A stretch of 64,000 bases of DNA from Antedon mediterranea. Its lineage: Eukaryota; Echinodermata; Crinoidea; Comatulida; Antedonidae. Location of the stretch: positions 26,214,001 to 26,278,000 of the forward strand of contig NC_092674.1 in the NCBI RefSeq assembly GCF_964355755.1, given 5' to 3'. Below, piece after piece: positions 54,402-64,000 of this stretch; the first letter of the stretch is position 1; each line of letters opens with the position of its first letter. Below the pieces are notes generated by a model that worked only from the letters and a program-made list of their open reading frames with translations, was not told the DNA's origin and did no database searches. The position numbers were made by a program, and so were the translations under genes.

Positions 54402-57248
54402 ATGGTGGATGAACAAGGTAGGCTAAGTCTCGCCTACCAAGGTATCTCGGAAATACCCGCAAATTTACAAAAGAAGAAACAGGCTATCGGAGTACTTCAG
54501 TTGGATCTAAGCCACAATAAATTCTCGTATCCTTTGTTGCTCTCCCCCTTGACAATCACATTTTTTACTTCAAAATATCAGGTCAACCGAGGTCATAGGC
54601 CTAGGAATAATTACTGTAGATTATTTAAAATCAAATAATTAAGTAACAGTACCGATGTATGTTATTTATGTAAATAAGTTATTGTAGTTGTATTTAACAA
54701 TTTCTTTGAAGAAACGTACAAAATACAAAAGGTTTCTCCATTCACACAATTTAAATAATTGTTGTCTGTCTCCATCTATATTATTACTGTACTAACCTAT
54801 TGGTATTGGCACCTTTCAGGTGTATTATAAACGTTTTATGTATTAGTGAGTAGTAGTAGGCCTCAACTAAAATTAGGGAGCTTTGATTTGACTTTATATG
54901 GAGGTATCGTTTGGTCTTGCAATTTTTGTCAAGTCATCAGAGAATTTGGTTGCTTCTAGTTGAGTTCAGATAAACTTTGTTTTACAAATTTACAGCCATC
55001 ATCAATTGTACAAAAACGAAATCAATTGTACAAATCTAGATCATCACTGTACATTAGTACATATTGTAATGTTTTTTTCTATTTTGATTAACTATTTCTA
55101 GACTTATTGTTACCACCATCCATATAAATATTTAAAGATAAGATGTATTATTTGTTGAATAATTGTGGATCAAACAAACAAAACCTTACCTTTCTTTTCA
55201 ACATTTCAAAGTGACAATTTAATAGCTACAGTTGTTTCTTTAACAACATAAAAACAGAGATTTGCGTTCTTTGGAAGAATTTAAAAACTTACACACATTG
55301 ATCTTGGACAACAATGAGATATCATCGCATGTGGCGTTTCCCGATCTACCAAATATCACCACACTATGGTTAAATCGTAACAAAATTTCAAACTTAAGCG
55401 TAATTGTCGATAAACTTCAGATGCGATTTCCAAAATTAGAGTACCTTAGTTTGATGAATAACCCAGCAGCGCCAAGTTATTTTAATGGTGGAACCTATCA
55501 ACAGTTCCAGGATTACAGGTTTGTTGTACGATACGTACCTGACTGGTCAATTGTATGACTCGCCTTACAACCCTTGGGAGAGGTGTGTCATTTGTCCAAT
55601 GGCGTCATACCTTATAAATACCATGATGCACCATTTTTGTTCATGATATGGTGGGTGGACATTGACACATTCATTGATGTGACTATTTAGGTTTTTTGAT
55701 GCACCCTGCATAAAAGACACATCCATGACACACCTCTATCGGGGGTCGTATAGTGGGTCATAAAATTGACAAACTGTGCATAAAGCCTGGTTTCCATATC
55801 GGGGATCTAGTACGCGAGCGCTAAATATTCTTTGGTACGCGTATACGATTCATCGCCGGCAAAGTTGAACATGGTTGAACTTTGCCGATTTGACTGCGAT
55901 GAATCGCGTGTCACGATTTTAATGGAAACGCTGTAGCGATTTTAATGAAAACCAGGCTTAATAGTCTCATATACAAACTTTTTGTTTTTCAAATTTTTAA
56001 CAAAAGTTAAAAACAGTGCATCCACACATTTGAAGGAAAAATATTTAACAATGAACATTGTTCTGTTATCTACCTTCTCTATGTTATCTATTCATATCAG
56101 ATGATATAATGGAATGGAATACAACAAAAATATAAAAGGAAAAGGTCATACTATATGTCATCTGTCTACCAAAATAAAGGGAACTATTTCTCCTTTTGAA
56201 AGTTTACAATATAAGCTAGACTTGCCCCAAGTCTGTATTTATTGTCTTTTTTTATGTTAGTCCACCAGTCAACCTTTCAATTTTTGTCTGAAAATACAAG
56301 CTCATGTATTATATGTGTGAAATGCCGTATAAGCCAAAATATTTATCTTTGTACTATTTTGGTCTAGAACCTACATTAATAAAAGCCTACAATTCTGTTC
56401 ATTCCAGACAGTACGTGATAAGTCAATTACCCAGCTTACAGACACTGGACGACCAGTTTGTGAACTTAGAAGAACGATTAGAGGCAGTACGAGTTTATAA
56501 ACAGATGCTATCCAAGAAAAAATCTGTGGTAATCATAAAAGTTTTCCAATAATACAGCTGGAACCCTGGGACTCTCCAATTATTAATGGAGAACCCTGAA
56601 TTTCCAACAGACCACTGAGTCTCTAAAATTAATGTCAACTTGTCTGCTATGACCTTCATTAACAACAAAGCATCCAAATGTCGAGTGCGTGTGCCCGAGC
56701 GGTTAAGATAGTGGAACCGTTATCTATAGCCATGACAAGTCTTCTCGCATAAGGACTATAAACAGTAGGTCCAGTGTACATCTAGCTCATGTGCACTTTA
56801 AAGAACCTAGTACATCTTTCGAGACGAGTAGGGGGTTACCCTGGTGTACTAGTTCATACACACACTGTCGTGGACAGACGTAATGGCGCCGTAGTTGCCT
56901 GCCGATGACACGATGAGACCCTTAGGGGAGAAGAATGTTGTTGAAAGCGTATAACATCTTAGTCCACAGCGCCTTTGATCACTTGTTGCTCGAATTGCGC
57001 TTTACAAATTCGTATTATTATTATATTATTATTAAATATGAAACACAATTGAAATTGGACGCCTCATTTGAATCATGGAACTATAGTTCCATGATTCAAG
57101 TTTGTCCCACTATTAAAATTTAATATTCTATTATTATTATTTTAATCTCCTGAATTGTGTTTTTGATTTATAGAAGAAGAAAAGAAAGAAGTCACGGCCA
57201 GGGGAACCAGAAGTTCTCAAAGTTGGCGACAGTGTGGATATTAAGTGA
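54402..57248 (+). CDS. small leucine-rich-repeat protein, LRMDA-like
   Basis: Four exons (54402-54526, 55258-55518, 56408-56528, 57174-57248) give 193 residues. LRR units are LQLDLSHNKFSDLRSLEEF, LHTLILDNNEIS, ITTLWLNRNKISNL and LEYLSLMNNPAAP. They are followed by an LRR cap with QFQDYRQYVISQLPSLQTLD. The arrangement, especially the cap after a YLSLMNNP repeat, resembles LRMDA (C10orf11) and related small cytosolic LRR proteins. The assignment within LRR proteins is uncertain. The C-terminal exon adds a lysine-rich segment (KKKRKKSRP), which could act as a nuclear signal or RNA contact. The acceptor of exon 2 (AAAAACAG) has a weak pyrimidine tract. An AATAAA overlaps the stop codon region (57248-57253), probably too close to be the real polyadenylation signal. 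Confidence 0.8.
55781..55960. mobile_element. MITE with TA flanks, GGTTTCCAT ends
   Basis: TA-AAGCCTGGTTTCCAT at the left and ATGAAAACCAGGCT-TA at the right are inverted repeats. The interior contains TACGCGAGCGC and GATTCATCGC. Ends resemble those at 14431-14626, so both may belong to one superfamily. Intron 2 of the LRR gene. Confidence 0.75.
56683..57015 (+). mobile_element. tRNA-derived SINE (family S2), best copy
   Basis: The head GTGTGCCCGAGCGGTTAAGA looks like a tRNA-Leu/Ser 5' half. The body has ACAAGTCTTCTCGCATAAGG, TCATGTGCACTTTAAAGAAC and GGGGTTACCCTGGTGTACTA. The end GCGCTTTACAAATTCG is followed by (ATT)n. Intron 3 of the LRR gene, sense orientation. Confidence 0.8.
57068..57099. 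repeat. 32-bp perfect palindrome
   Basis: TTGAATCATGGAACTA is followed without spacer by its exact reverse complement. It lies in intron 3 of the LRR gene, about 75 bp upstream of the last exon. Confidence 0.9.
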
Positions 57249-57606
57249 ATAAATTTCTTTCGCAGCTTCTGTTTGTCTCATTCATATTATTCTGTATATA
57301 ATATTTTATTTCTGACTCAGTACTATAGAATTTACTTGAAAAAAGGGAAAGAAATTACAGCATTTTATTTGAATTAAAATGCACGAATGAAATTATTTTG
57401 AATTTTGAAAAATGATGCAATATTATTTGTTAACTGTATGTAAATTTGTTAAAATAGTAGTTAATAATAAAAAATATGCAATTTCCCATTTAATATATTT
57501 GTATATAGATGAAAATAATTTTATAAATGAATGTTATTCTTGTTGGTTTAGGTTCATACCAAGGTCACAAGGTCACAATCATTTTATAGTTACTTTTGTA
57601 CGGCCA

Positions 57607-57790
57607 CAATAATGAGTAGAAATAAAAAATGGATTAGATATACATAATGAAATAGATTTAAATAATGGAGTAGATATACATAATGGAGTAGATAAACAAT
57701 GAAATAAATTTAAATAATGGAGTAGATATACATAATGGAGTAGATATAAACAATGAAATAGATATAAATAATTCAGTAGATACATAGATA
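57607..57790. repeat. tandem repeat, TAATGGAGTAGATATACA unit
   Basis: Units of 18-21 bp (AATGGAGTAGATATACAT and variants AATGAAATAGATTTAAAT) repeat about nine times. Confidence 0.8.
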
Positions 57791-58081
57791 CAGTACTAAT
57801 GGTGTTCTATTTGATTCAGCAATACTCAATACGTATTGTACTGTATCATTGGTCGTTTCGTATTGGTCAATGTAAAGGTTTTCATTGAGTTAGGGTCACA
57901 GCAAGGGTACTAATTATTGTAGTCATACAAAATTGATTACTATGCAATACTCAACAATAGAATTAGATAAAAAATATGTACATTGATATGTAGACATTGC
58001 TGTTAAACCAAATGTTAAAATCAAAGCTTTAAAAATTGATTTCTCCAAAGACTTACTTATTTACTTACTACCTTTGTAAGG

Positions 58082-58345
58082 TTGTATGTGGCGCACGTTG
58101 GACTACTGATTGTGGGTTCGAATCGAACGCTCATCCCATTGTTTGTATTCTTAGGCAAGACACTTTACTCCACCCAGGGGTACAAATGTGTACCTGTAAA
58201 AGGTCAAGACACAACTTTGCACCGATTTCTAGCTGCATTATGAGAGTATGTTTCAATACGTGTTTGATCTAAAAATGACCTAAATTGTATATACAGCACT
58301 TAGAGGTTTCACAACATTAGTCGCTTTATAAATCCAGGATATTAT
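58082..58345 (+). mobile_element. SINE S1, decayed copy
   Basis: GTATGTGGCGCACGTTGGAC, GGGTTCGAATCGAACGC (B-box), AGGCAAGACACTTTACTCCA, GCATTATGAGAGTATGTTTC and TCGCTTTATAAATCCAGG match 35085-35395 with deletions. Confidence 0.8.
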
Positions 58346-60484
58346 TACCATTACTACTTTTTTTTGTTGCAGTATGCGATAACAAATATATAAAACCAGC
58401 GTTGTGATACCTTCCGCGACCATGCCAAAATACGATTTTGATGTTCAGCTGATAATTAAGGCAAATCATGGAGTATATTACTCCATGGTTTTTCAATATT
58501 GTACTGTATTTAAAAAACAGTACTAGATTATAAGATAGATTTTTGTATCTTTTTTTTTTGTTCAGCTAAAATTGTTAATGAAGTATTCAGATTTTATGTT
58601 CATGGTGCTGCTACAATAATACTATTGGTACTTACAAGATACAATACAGTACCAAATTGGTTACCAATAAGGTTCCTTATTTTAATTGTCTTATTATTTT
58701 ATTGTGTGTACTACGGTAAACAATAATTAAGCAAAGATTGTTAGAATTGAGTAAAATACACATGACAAGTATTTATTGTAGCATTGTTTTATTCTAAAGA
58801 ATACCAGTAAGTATGGCCTTTATAAAAACATAAATATTATAAACATATTTACTGTACTACTATGTCAAGTTTAAAGGTCAAAGGTGATCACATCAGCATT
58901 TCATGTCAAGTTTGTTCTATTTCAACATATACAATTTAATATAAAATCTATACAGCATAAAATAAACTATAAAGGTGAGAAAATATTGAGAGGATGCCAC
59001 ACCCCAACTGAGACTTGCTTGCAGCTCTCCTGTCTGTCATGTGACCACTACTAGTAGTCTACAAGAATACTGGGACTGGTAGAGTATGTTAAGGTCAGAT
59101 TGAGGTCAAACTTTCACTCTCAAAAAGGTTTCGATTCATTAGAATAAATTGCCAATGTAATTGTACAAGTAGGCACATTGGAATTGACATTTAAAAAAAC
59201 TAGTTCTCGTGTAGAGTTCAGAGTGAAAAATTTACGAGACAGACAAGAGAAAATTTATAAAAATATTAGGTTTATTGAGGTCATGATTACTTATAAAAAA
59301 AATGTTGTTGTTATATTTTCATTTGTTTGAGAACAACAGCAGAGATTAGTTTTTTTTCTTTAGACAAAAGACTGATCATTCCTAATCACAAGCAGATAAC
59401 TTGTGATTTACACCGTTCAGTGATTAAGAATAAAATAAATTTCAGCGACAGAAGCAAACCAGGATGTAAAAAAACATGACTCAATTTTATGATGAAATTA
59501 AAGCAGTGTTTACATAAAAACAATGAATACCTTGCAAGCTAAAATACTGTAAAATTAAAGAGACATAAAAAATAAACCTATATAAAATATTCAAAAGTTT
59601 AAATACAGTTGTATTATAAAATAAATAGCATGGTGACATTTTACCCTATTTTAAGTTTGTACAGATACAGTAGTATAAAATATATATTATATTGAAACTT
59701 AAATAATAATAAAAACTAACACATCACACTTTTTAATTAACAGCCTCAACAAAACAAATATAATTGTGAGAGTACACTGGTTTCAGATTATCGTATATTA
59801 ATTAATAAATATATAAATTTCTTCATTAACCTGCGAATATTTGGAAGAATTTGATATATGTACAGAGGGTTGGGGGAAAATTAGTACAGTATAAAGGTAG
59901 GATTATGTACTGCTGGAATTGCGTTAACAATTGGCATTAACAAAGTCGTGTGAATAAATTTAGCTCAGACAGGATTTCGATTAGGGATTTAGCTTTACCA
60001 TTGAATAGTACAAACAAATATAACAATATAACCTCTTAACTCCAAGAAACTGAATATTTAAGTTTAGCACCTATATTTAAAATTCAATCAATTCGCCTTA
60101 TTTTTTTTACGGGATCAACAATTTTAAACAGTTAGTTACAGTGTCACAAGGGAGTAAGAGATTTTCCACATTTGATGAGACAAGTTATAAATATTTATGC
60201 AGAACCCTAGACACCACCACCATACCTCCCTTCCACCACCCCCCCTCCACCTTCAACACACACGCACTCCTAACTCTACTGTAATGTATAGGTATAGTAA
60301 TTGGCTTTAACATCAGGATATAAAAACAGCATAAATGCAGTATCGAGGATGGACTGGAAACTGGCCAATTCAAAGTTTGTTGGCAAGAACTATTATTAAA
60401 AAGAAATCTTATTCATTTCCTGAAATATTCTTAGCACTTATTTACCTTCAGTCATAAACACAAATTAATATTGTTATTCATAAT

Positions 60485-60620
60485 CTTAAGCTCTGTCTAC
60501 ACTATCAAACTAGTGTGGTGTGCCCAAATGTGGTAGTGATATACACAAATATGGTAGTGGTATGACATCATCATGTCCATATATGGGCACATCAAATTTT
60601 TATGTCACATAAAGTTTGAG
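60485..60620 (+). mobile_element. R1 element, right end truncated
   Basis: TTAA-GCTCTGTCTACACTATCAAA, two core units, ATGTCCATATATGGGCACAT, then TCACATAAAGTTTGA. The copy stops before the final AGTGTAGACAGAGC. Confidence 0.8.
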
Positions 60621-61197
60621 GTCAAAGGTGCATCAGCATTGCATTTCCAAGTCTGTTCTATCTACAAATGCTTTACTCAGACACTTACTTTACTGTTTAA
60701 ACACTGTTTTTGCAGCCATAATTTATAAAAAAATTAAATCAATACCCAGATAAAATGTTACCACACATAGGAAGTTTGTAATTGCAAGCACAATGCATAC
60801 ATAACTACCAAAGATAGGTTTCATATTTTTTTTTATATAAAAATAGTGAATATTATATTTTTTCTACAAACTAAACTGTCAATAAATATAATCTATAAAT
60901 ATAAAATTTAAATGGGAAAATACAGAATTTTAAATACAAATTCATAAAATGTAGTGCTAATAAATATCTAAAAAAGTTAATCATTAAACCACGATTTTGA
61001 GTGGTACTGAAGTCAGAAATTGGAATTACAGTATGTTGCTTAGGACTGTTTGCCATTTCTTTGAAAAAATATAATATTTTGTTTGTTTTAATTGAAATAC
61101 CAATAAATGAAATATAAAAATAATTTACATAACTGCCCCTTAATGTTAAAATATAATTTATTTAAAGCTTTGTTACCCATTCATTTTTTTTTCTTTG

Positions 61198-63479
61198 TTA
61201 ATACATTGTTCCAAATGCCCACTTCGCTATTTTCTGAAATATATCAACTGACCAACTCGTCTTTTCGACTCTTTTAATCCATGGCGTATTAACGACCGGT
61301 GGCTCTGACGTTCTATTTATATTCCACAAAGGGTAATGGAATGTAATGTTATATAAATACGCCCATCGATTGAACACAGCCTTTTCCGTGAGGAATCGAT
61401 GTCCGCCAAACAACGTGGCATTTTCGTGGCTGTGATAGTAGTCGCATTCTCCTGGGCTATCAAAACTTTGCGAATAGTGATATTTGGTATTCTCATGTGG
61501 ATGTTCTCTACAAAGCAATTTAAATGTACAGTAGATATAATTTATTGTAATACTGCAGCATTTTTCCTATATTATAAAATACACTGTACCTACAGTAATT
61601 TCCCTATCGTATTACTGTACCATGCAGTAATTTTCTTATAATATTTAATAATAATATGCCTACTGTATCTGCAGTACTTTTATTCAATAGGCCTATTGTA
61701 GTTTTTTTATCTTATTCAATAGGCCTACTGTAGGCCTACCTACAATAAATCTCTCTTTCTAAATAGGCCTACTATACCTACAATAAATGCCTATCTGAAT
61801 TATAGGCCTACTCTATCTACAATAAATGCCTGTGAATTATAGGCCTACTGTATCTACAATAAATGCCTATGTGAATTATAGGCCTACTATACCTACAATA
61901 AATGCCTATGTGAATTATAGGCCTACTATACCTACAATAATTGAATAGGCAGGGCTACCTAAGTAATTCCCTACTCATTGAAAAGGCCTATACTGTACCT
62001 TAAGTATTTTTTACTATAGTATCTAATCTACAGTATTTTAACTAGAATTATAAAGTAATTTCTAAACATTTTCCTTCACATTGCAGTAAATTTCATATCT
62101 TATGAATTTGAATCATTCGGACCTATGTAAATAAAATACACTAATTAATATACACTATGTGGTCTAATATCATGGTACTGTGTCATAATATCACAACTAC
62201 GTCTACAGATACAATAAGTATATTAACCTGTTTATGTTATATGCACTATCATGCTAATAAATAGTTTATAATAATATAGTAGTTCTGTAGGTTTCATATG
62301 TAACAATGTACCTGCAATAATTTTCATACACAAAACCATAGATATCAATTTTCTCACACATATCCAAAGCTGTGAGTATTGTGTACCATCCAGTTGATAA
62401 CCAAGTATTGCTTTCCATTCTGAAGGGAAAAACCCAACAAATTTGTATTAATGTTATTTTAAAATACATTTGAGGTAAAATAACACAACATAAGAATCTA
62501 TATTACGTTAGAAAAACACTGAAACTAAAGTGGGCTAATGGTGAAGTGCTTGCATATAATACTGAAGAGTGTGGGTTTAAGCCGTGGTTTGATCATTTTT
62601 TTTACTCTTTCCTGTTTAATCTGTACACAATATTTCATTGATCTTGTAGCGTTACAATTTCATTAATCTAGATATTACATTAAAAATATTAAAGGAAAAA
62701 TTTCAACTTACCTATTTTTACCAGTTTCCAATTCAAATATCACATCTGCCATGAGTTCACCATTTTTATCAAGACTATAGAAATCAATATTTGGAAACTG
62801 TTCCTTAAGAATTTCAGCTTTTAGCTTAGCCCACTTATGATTCTTAGCATTTAGTCCAAATAATATAATCGTCTCAGGAGTTCCTACTCCCTCTAAAATA
62901 TCTATGTTTGCCATCACGTTTGTTGTTGACATGTGACATACAACACGAACTGTCGTCCTGGAACCAACATCATTTTGGTACTGTTTGACAGGAGAATGAT
63001 TCATTCGAATAACGCAGGAGGCATTGTCAATTATTTCACCAGCTCCTGTGTTCAACATTTGACCAGAGGATGAAACAATAGCACAAGATGAACATTTCTT
63101 TTTAAGTTTCTGAAAAAAAAAAATACATTATAGGCAACACCTCTTCCAAAACGGAAAACTACCAGACTACAGTATTCTTCGTGACCAAACTGTCCCAAAT
63201 TCTAAATAAATCAAAACTTACCTCATTGCTCTCCATAGATTTGTAATGTTGAACAATCTCTGGTTTGTATTTTTTTGAAGGAAGTTTAAATATTGCGCTG
63301 TCATTACTAGGTTGTAATGGTGAAATATGTTTCAAGTTACTTCTAATAATGTTGTTACTCAATGCAATAGTAGGTTCTTGTTGAACTGGAGGGACGTATG
63401 AACTGGTAGAGTTTGACGCACTATATATTGCAATGGTAATAGCATAACATGATATAACTACAAGGAAGATTACTTTCAT
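61198..63479 (-). CDS. ST6GALNAC: GT29 sialyltransferase, ST6GALNAC type
   Basis: Four coding exons (63222-63479, 62712-63109, 62312-62419, 61198-61507) give 357 residues. A type II signal anchor occupies about residues 3-21 (VIFLVVISCYAITIAIYSA), then a stem of about 65 residues. The catalytic domain shows sialylmotif L beginning CAIVSSSGQMLNTGAGEIID, motif S with NTWLSTGWYTILTALDMCEK, motif III around KYHYSQSF and motif VS as HRFLTE. These match ST6GALNAC3/5/6, Golgi enzymes that transfer sialic acid in alpha2,6 linkage to GalNAc-containing glycans. Exact acceptor and orthology are not resolved. Several Asn-X-Ser/Thr sites are present. A consensus acceptor (TTTTATTTTACAG) lies directly before the ATG, so a 5' exon lies beyond or near the window end. 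A polyadenylation signal is at 61157-61162. Confidence 0.9.
61670..61945. repeat. 39-bp tandem repeat in sialyltransferase intron
   Basis: Unit TAGGCCTACTATACCTACAA plus TAAATGCCTATGTGAATTA, about six copies with variants. It includes the AGGCCTA heptamer that is common in this genome segment. Confidence 0.85.
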
Positions 63480-63538
63480 CTGTAAAATAAAAGAACAATT
63501 TAATAAGTATGACTTTCAATTAGTATTAGTGTACATTG

Positions 63539-63990
63539 TTAAAGATGTATTGTCCCTTTGACTAATTCCAAAAAAAATAAAAAATATTTCGAAAAAAAGT
63601 GGGTCATTTTGAAGTATCATAATAGTCGAAAAAAAAACTCATTTAACTGAAATACAGACGTTTCTTTGTTTAAAAAATAACTTTGACTTCCAGTTTTCGA
63701 TCAAAACATATCTCATAATGCAACTCGCTTGTTTGGCTACTCTGTATGCATTATCATAAAACTTCTTCGCGATCTGTGTAAAAACACTTGTGGTTTGAAA
63801 TATATGTTTACTTTCGCTTACGACGATTTTCCAGACGAAATGTAATCAAATGAATTTACCTGTTAATTACGTTTTTGGCTCGAATTTTCGCATTAAAATG
63901 AATAACTTTAATTATTACTTTGATGTGGCCAATTTAAATTTAGAATATTTTGACCTTCATTTTTTGTGTTTCAAGGGACATTACATTTAA
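63539..63990. mobile_element. TTAA-flanked element B, uninterrupted copy
   Basis: TTAA-AGATGTATTGTCCCTTTG at the left and CAAGGGACATTACAT-TTAA at the right. The interior matches 6191-6948 without the nested element A (for example GTTTACTTTCGCTTACGACG). It lies just upstream of the first coding exon of the sialyltransferase. Confidence 0.8.
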
Positions 63991-64000
63991 TGCACTATTA

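Larger units (their letters stand above)
57249..61197. other. convergent intergenic region LRR gene/sialyltransferase
   Basis: Nearly 4 kb without a recognisable exon on either strand. It holds a tandem repeat (57607-57790), a SINE S1 copy (58082-58345), a short hairpin with CATGGAGTA arms (58464-58484), an R1 fragment (60485-60620) and AT-rich filler. A minus-strand polyadenylation signal for the sialyltransferase is at 61157-61162. Confidence 0.6.

Overview
The window is animal nuclear DNA: A+T-rich, full of spliceosomal introns and small transposons. It holds eight well-supported protein genes plus one weak nested candidate. Proteins with clear vertebrate counterparts (Gemin5, SMU1, SKI8/WDR61, MRPL22, NUDCD2, an MTMR6/7/8-type myotubularin) sit beside a lengsin-like glutamine synthetase homologue and a GT29 sialyltransferase of the ST6GALNAC type. 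Together these point to an invertebrate deuterostome, most likely an echinoderm. The phylum is an inference and I cannot name a species. All exon boundaries were read by hand from GT/AG signals, reading-frame continuity and remembered family sequences; no alignment was run.

Layout from left to right. 0-2.1 kb: no gene, with a 30-bp tandem array. 2.1-3.4 kb (-): lengsin-like gene in one coding exon. 3.5-8.7 kb: no gene, but a LINE 3' end, nested TTAA-flanked elements and a large 27-bp minisatellite. 8.8-22.8 kb (-): myotubularin phosphatase with a C-terminal FYVE zinc finger, 14 coding exons, with a possible small nested gene near 13.8 kb. 23.8-25.3 kb (+): NUDCD2, 4 exons. 26.9-41.6 kb (-): GEMIN5, 24 coding exons. 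42.1-44.0 kb (+): MRPL22, 6 exons. 45.1-50.2 kb (-): SMU1, 11 exons. 50.7-53.4 kb (+): WDR61/SKIC8, 10 exons. 54.4-57.2 kb (+): small leucine-rich-repeat protein resembling LRMDA, 4 exons. 61.2-63.5 kb (-): ST6GALNAC-type sialyltransferase, 4 coding exons.

Three gene pairs are head-to-head across short spacers and probably share bidirectional promoters: MTMR/NUDCD2, GEMIN5/MRPL22 and SMU1/WDR61. GEMIN5 and MRPL22 are also adjacent and divergent in human, so that pair looks like old conserved microsynteny. Most genes are housekeeping: snRNP assembly (Gemin5), splicing (SMU1), Ski/Paf1 complexes (WDR61), mitochondrial translation (MRPL22), chaperone adaptor (NUDCD2) and phosphoinositide turnover (MTMR). 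No pathway links the whole cluster.

Introns and spacers carry about 20 copies of one miniature inverted-repeat element (called R1 here). Its ends read GCTCTGTCTACACTATCAA, it is commonly flanked by TTAA, and its core holds a variable number of 20-21-bp units. Other elements are two further TTAA-ended families, TA-flanked MITEs, an inverted MITE pair around NUDCD2 exon 2, tRNA-derived SINEs and several minisatellites. I found no virus, CRISPR array, operon or clearly new system. The most unusual items are the FYVE-bearing MTMR6/7/8 protein, the lengsin homologue that keeps catalytic residues, the R1 family, the exon-2 hairpin arrangement in NUDCD2 and the unidentified nested ORF.
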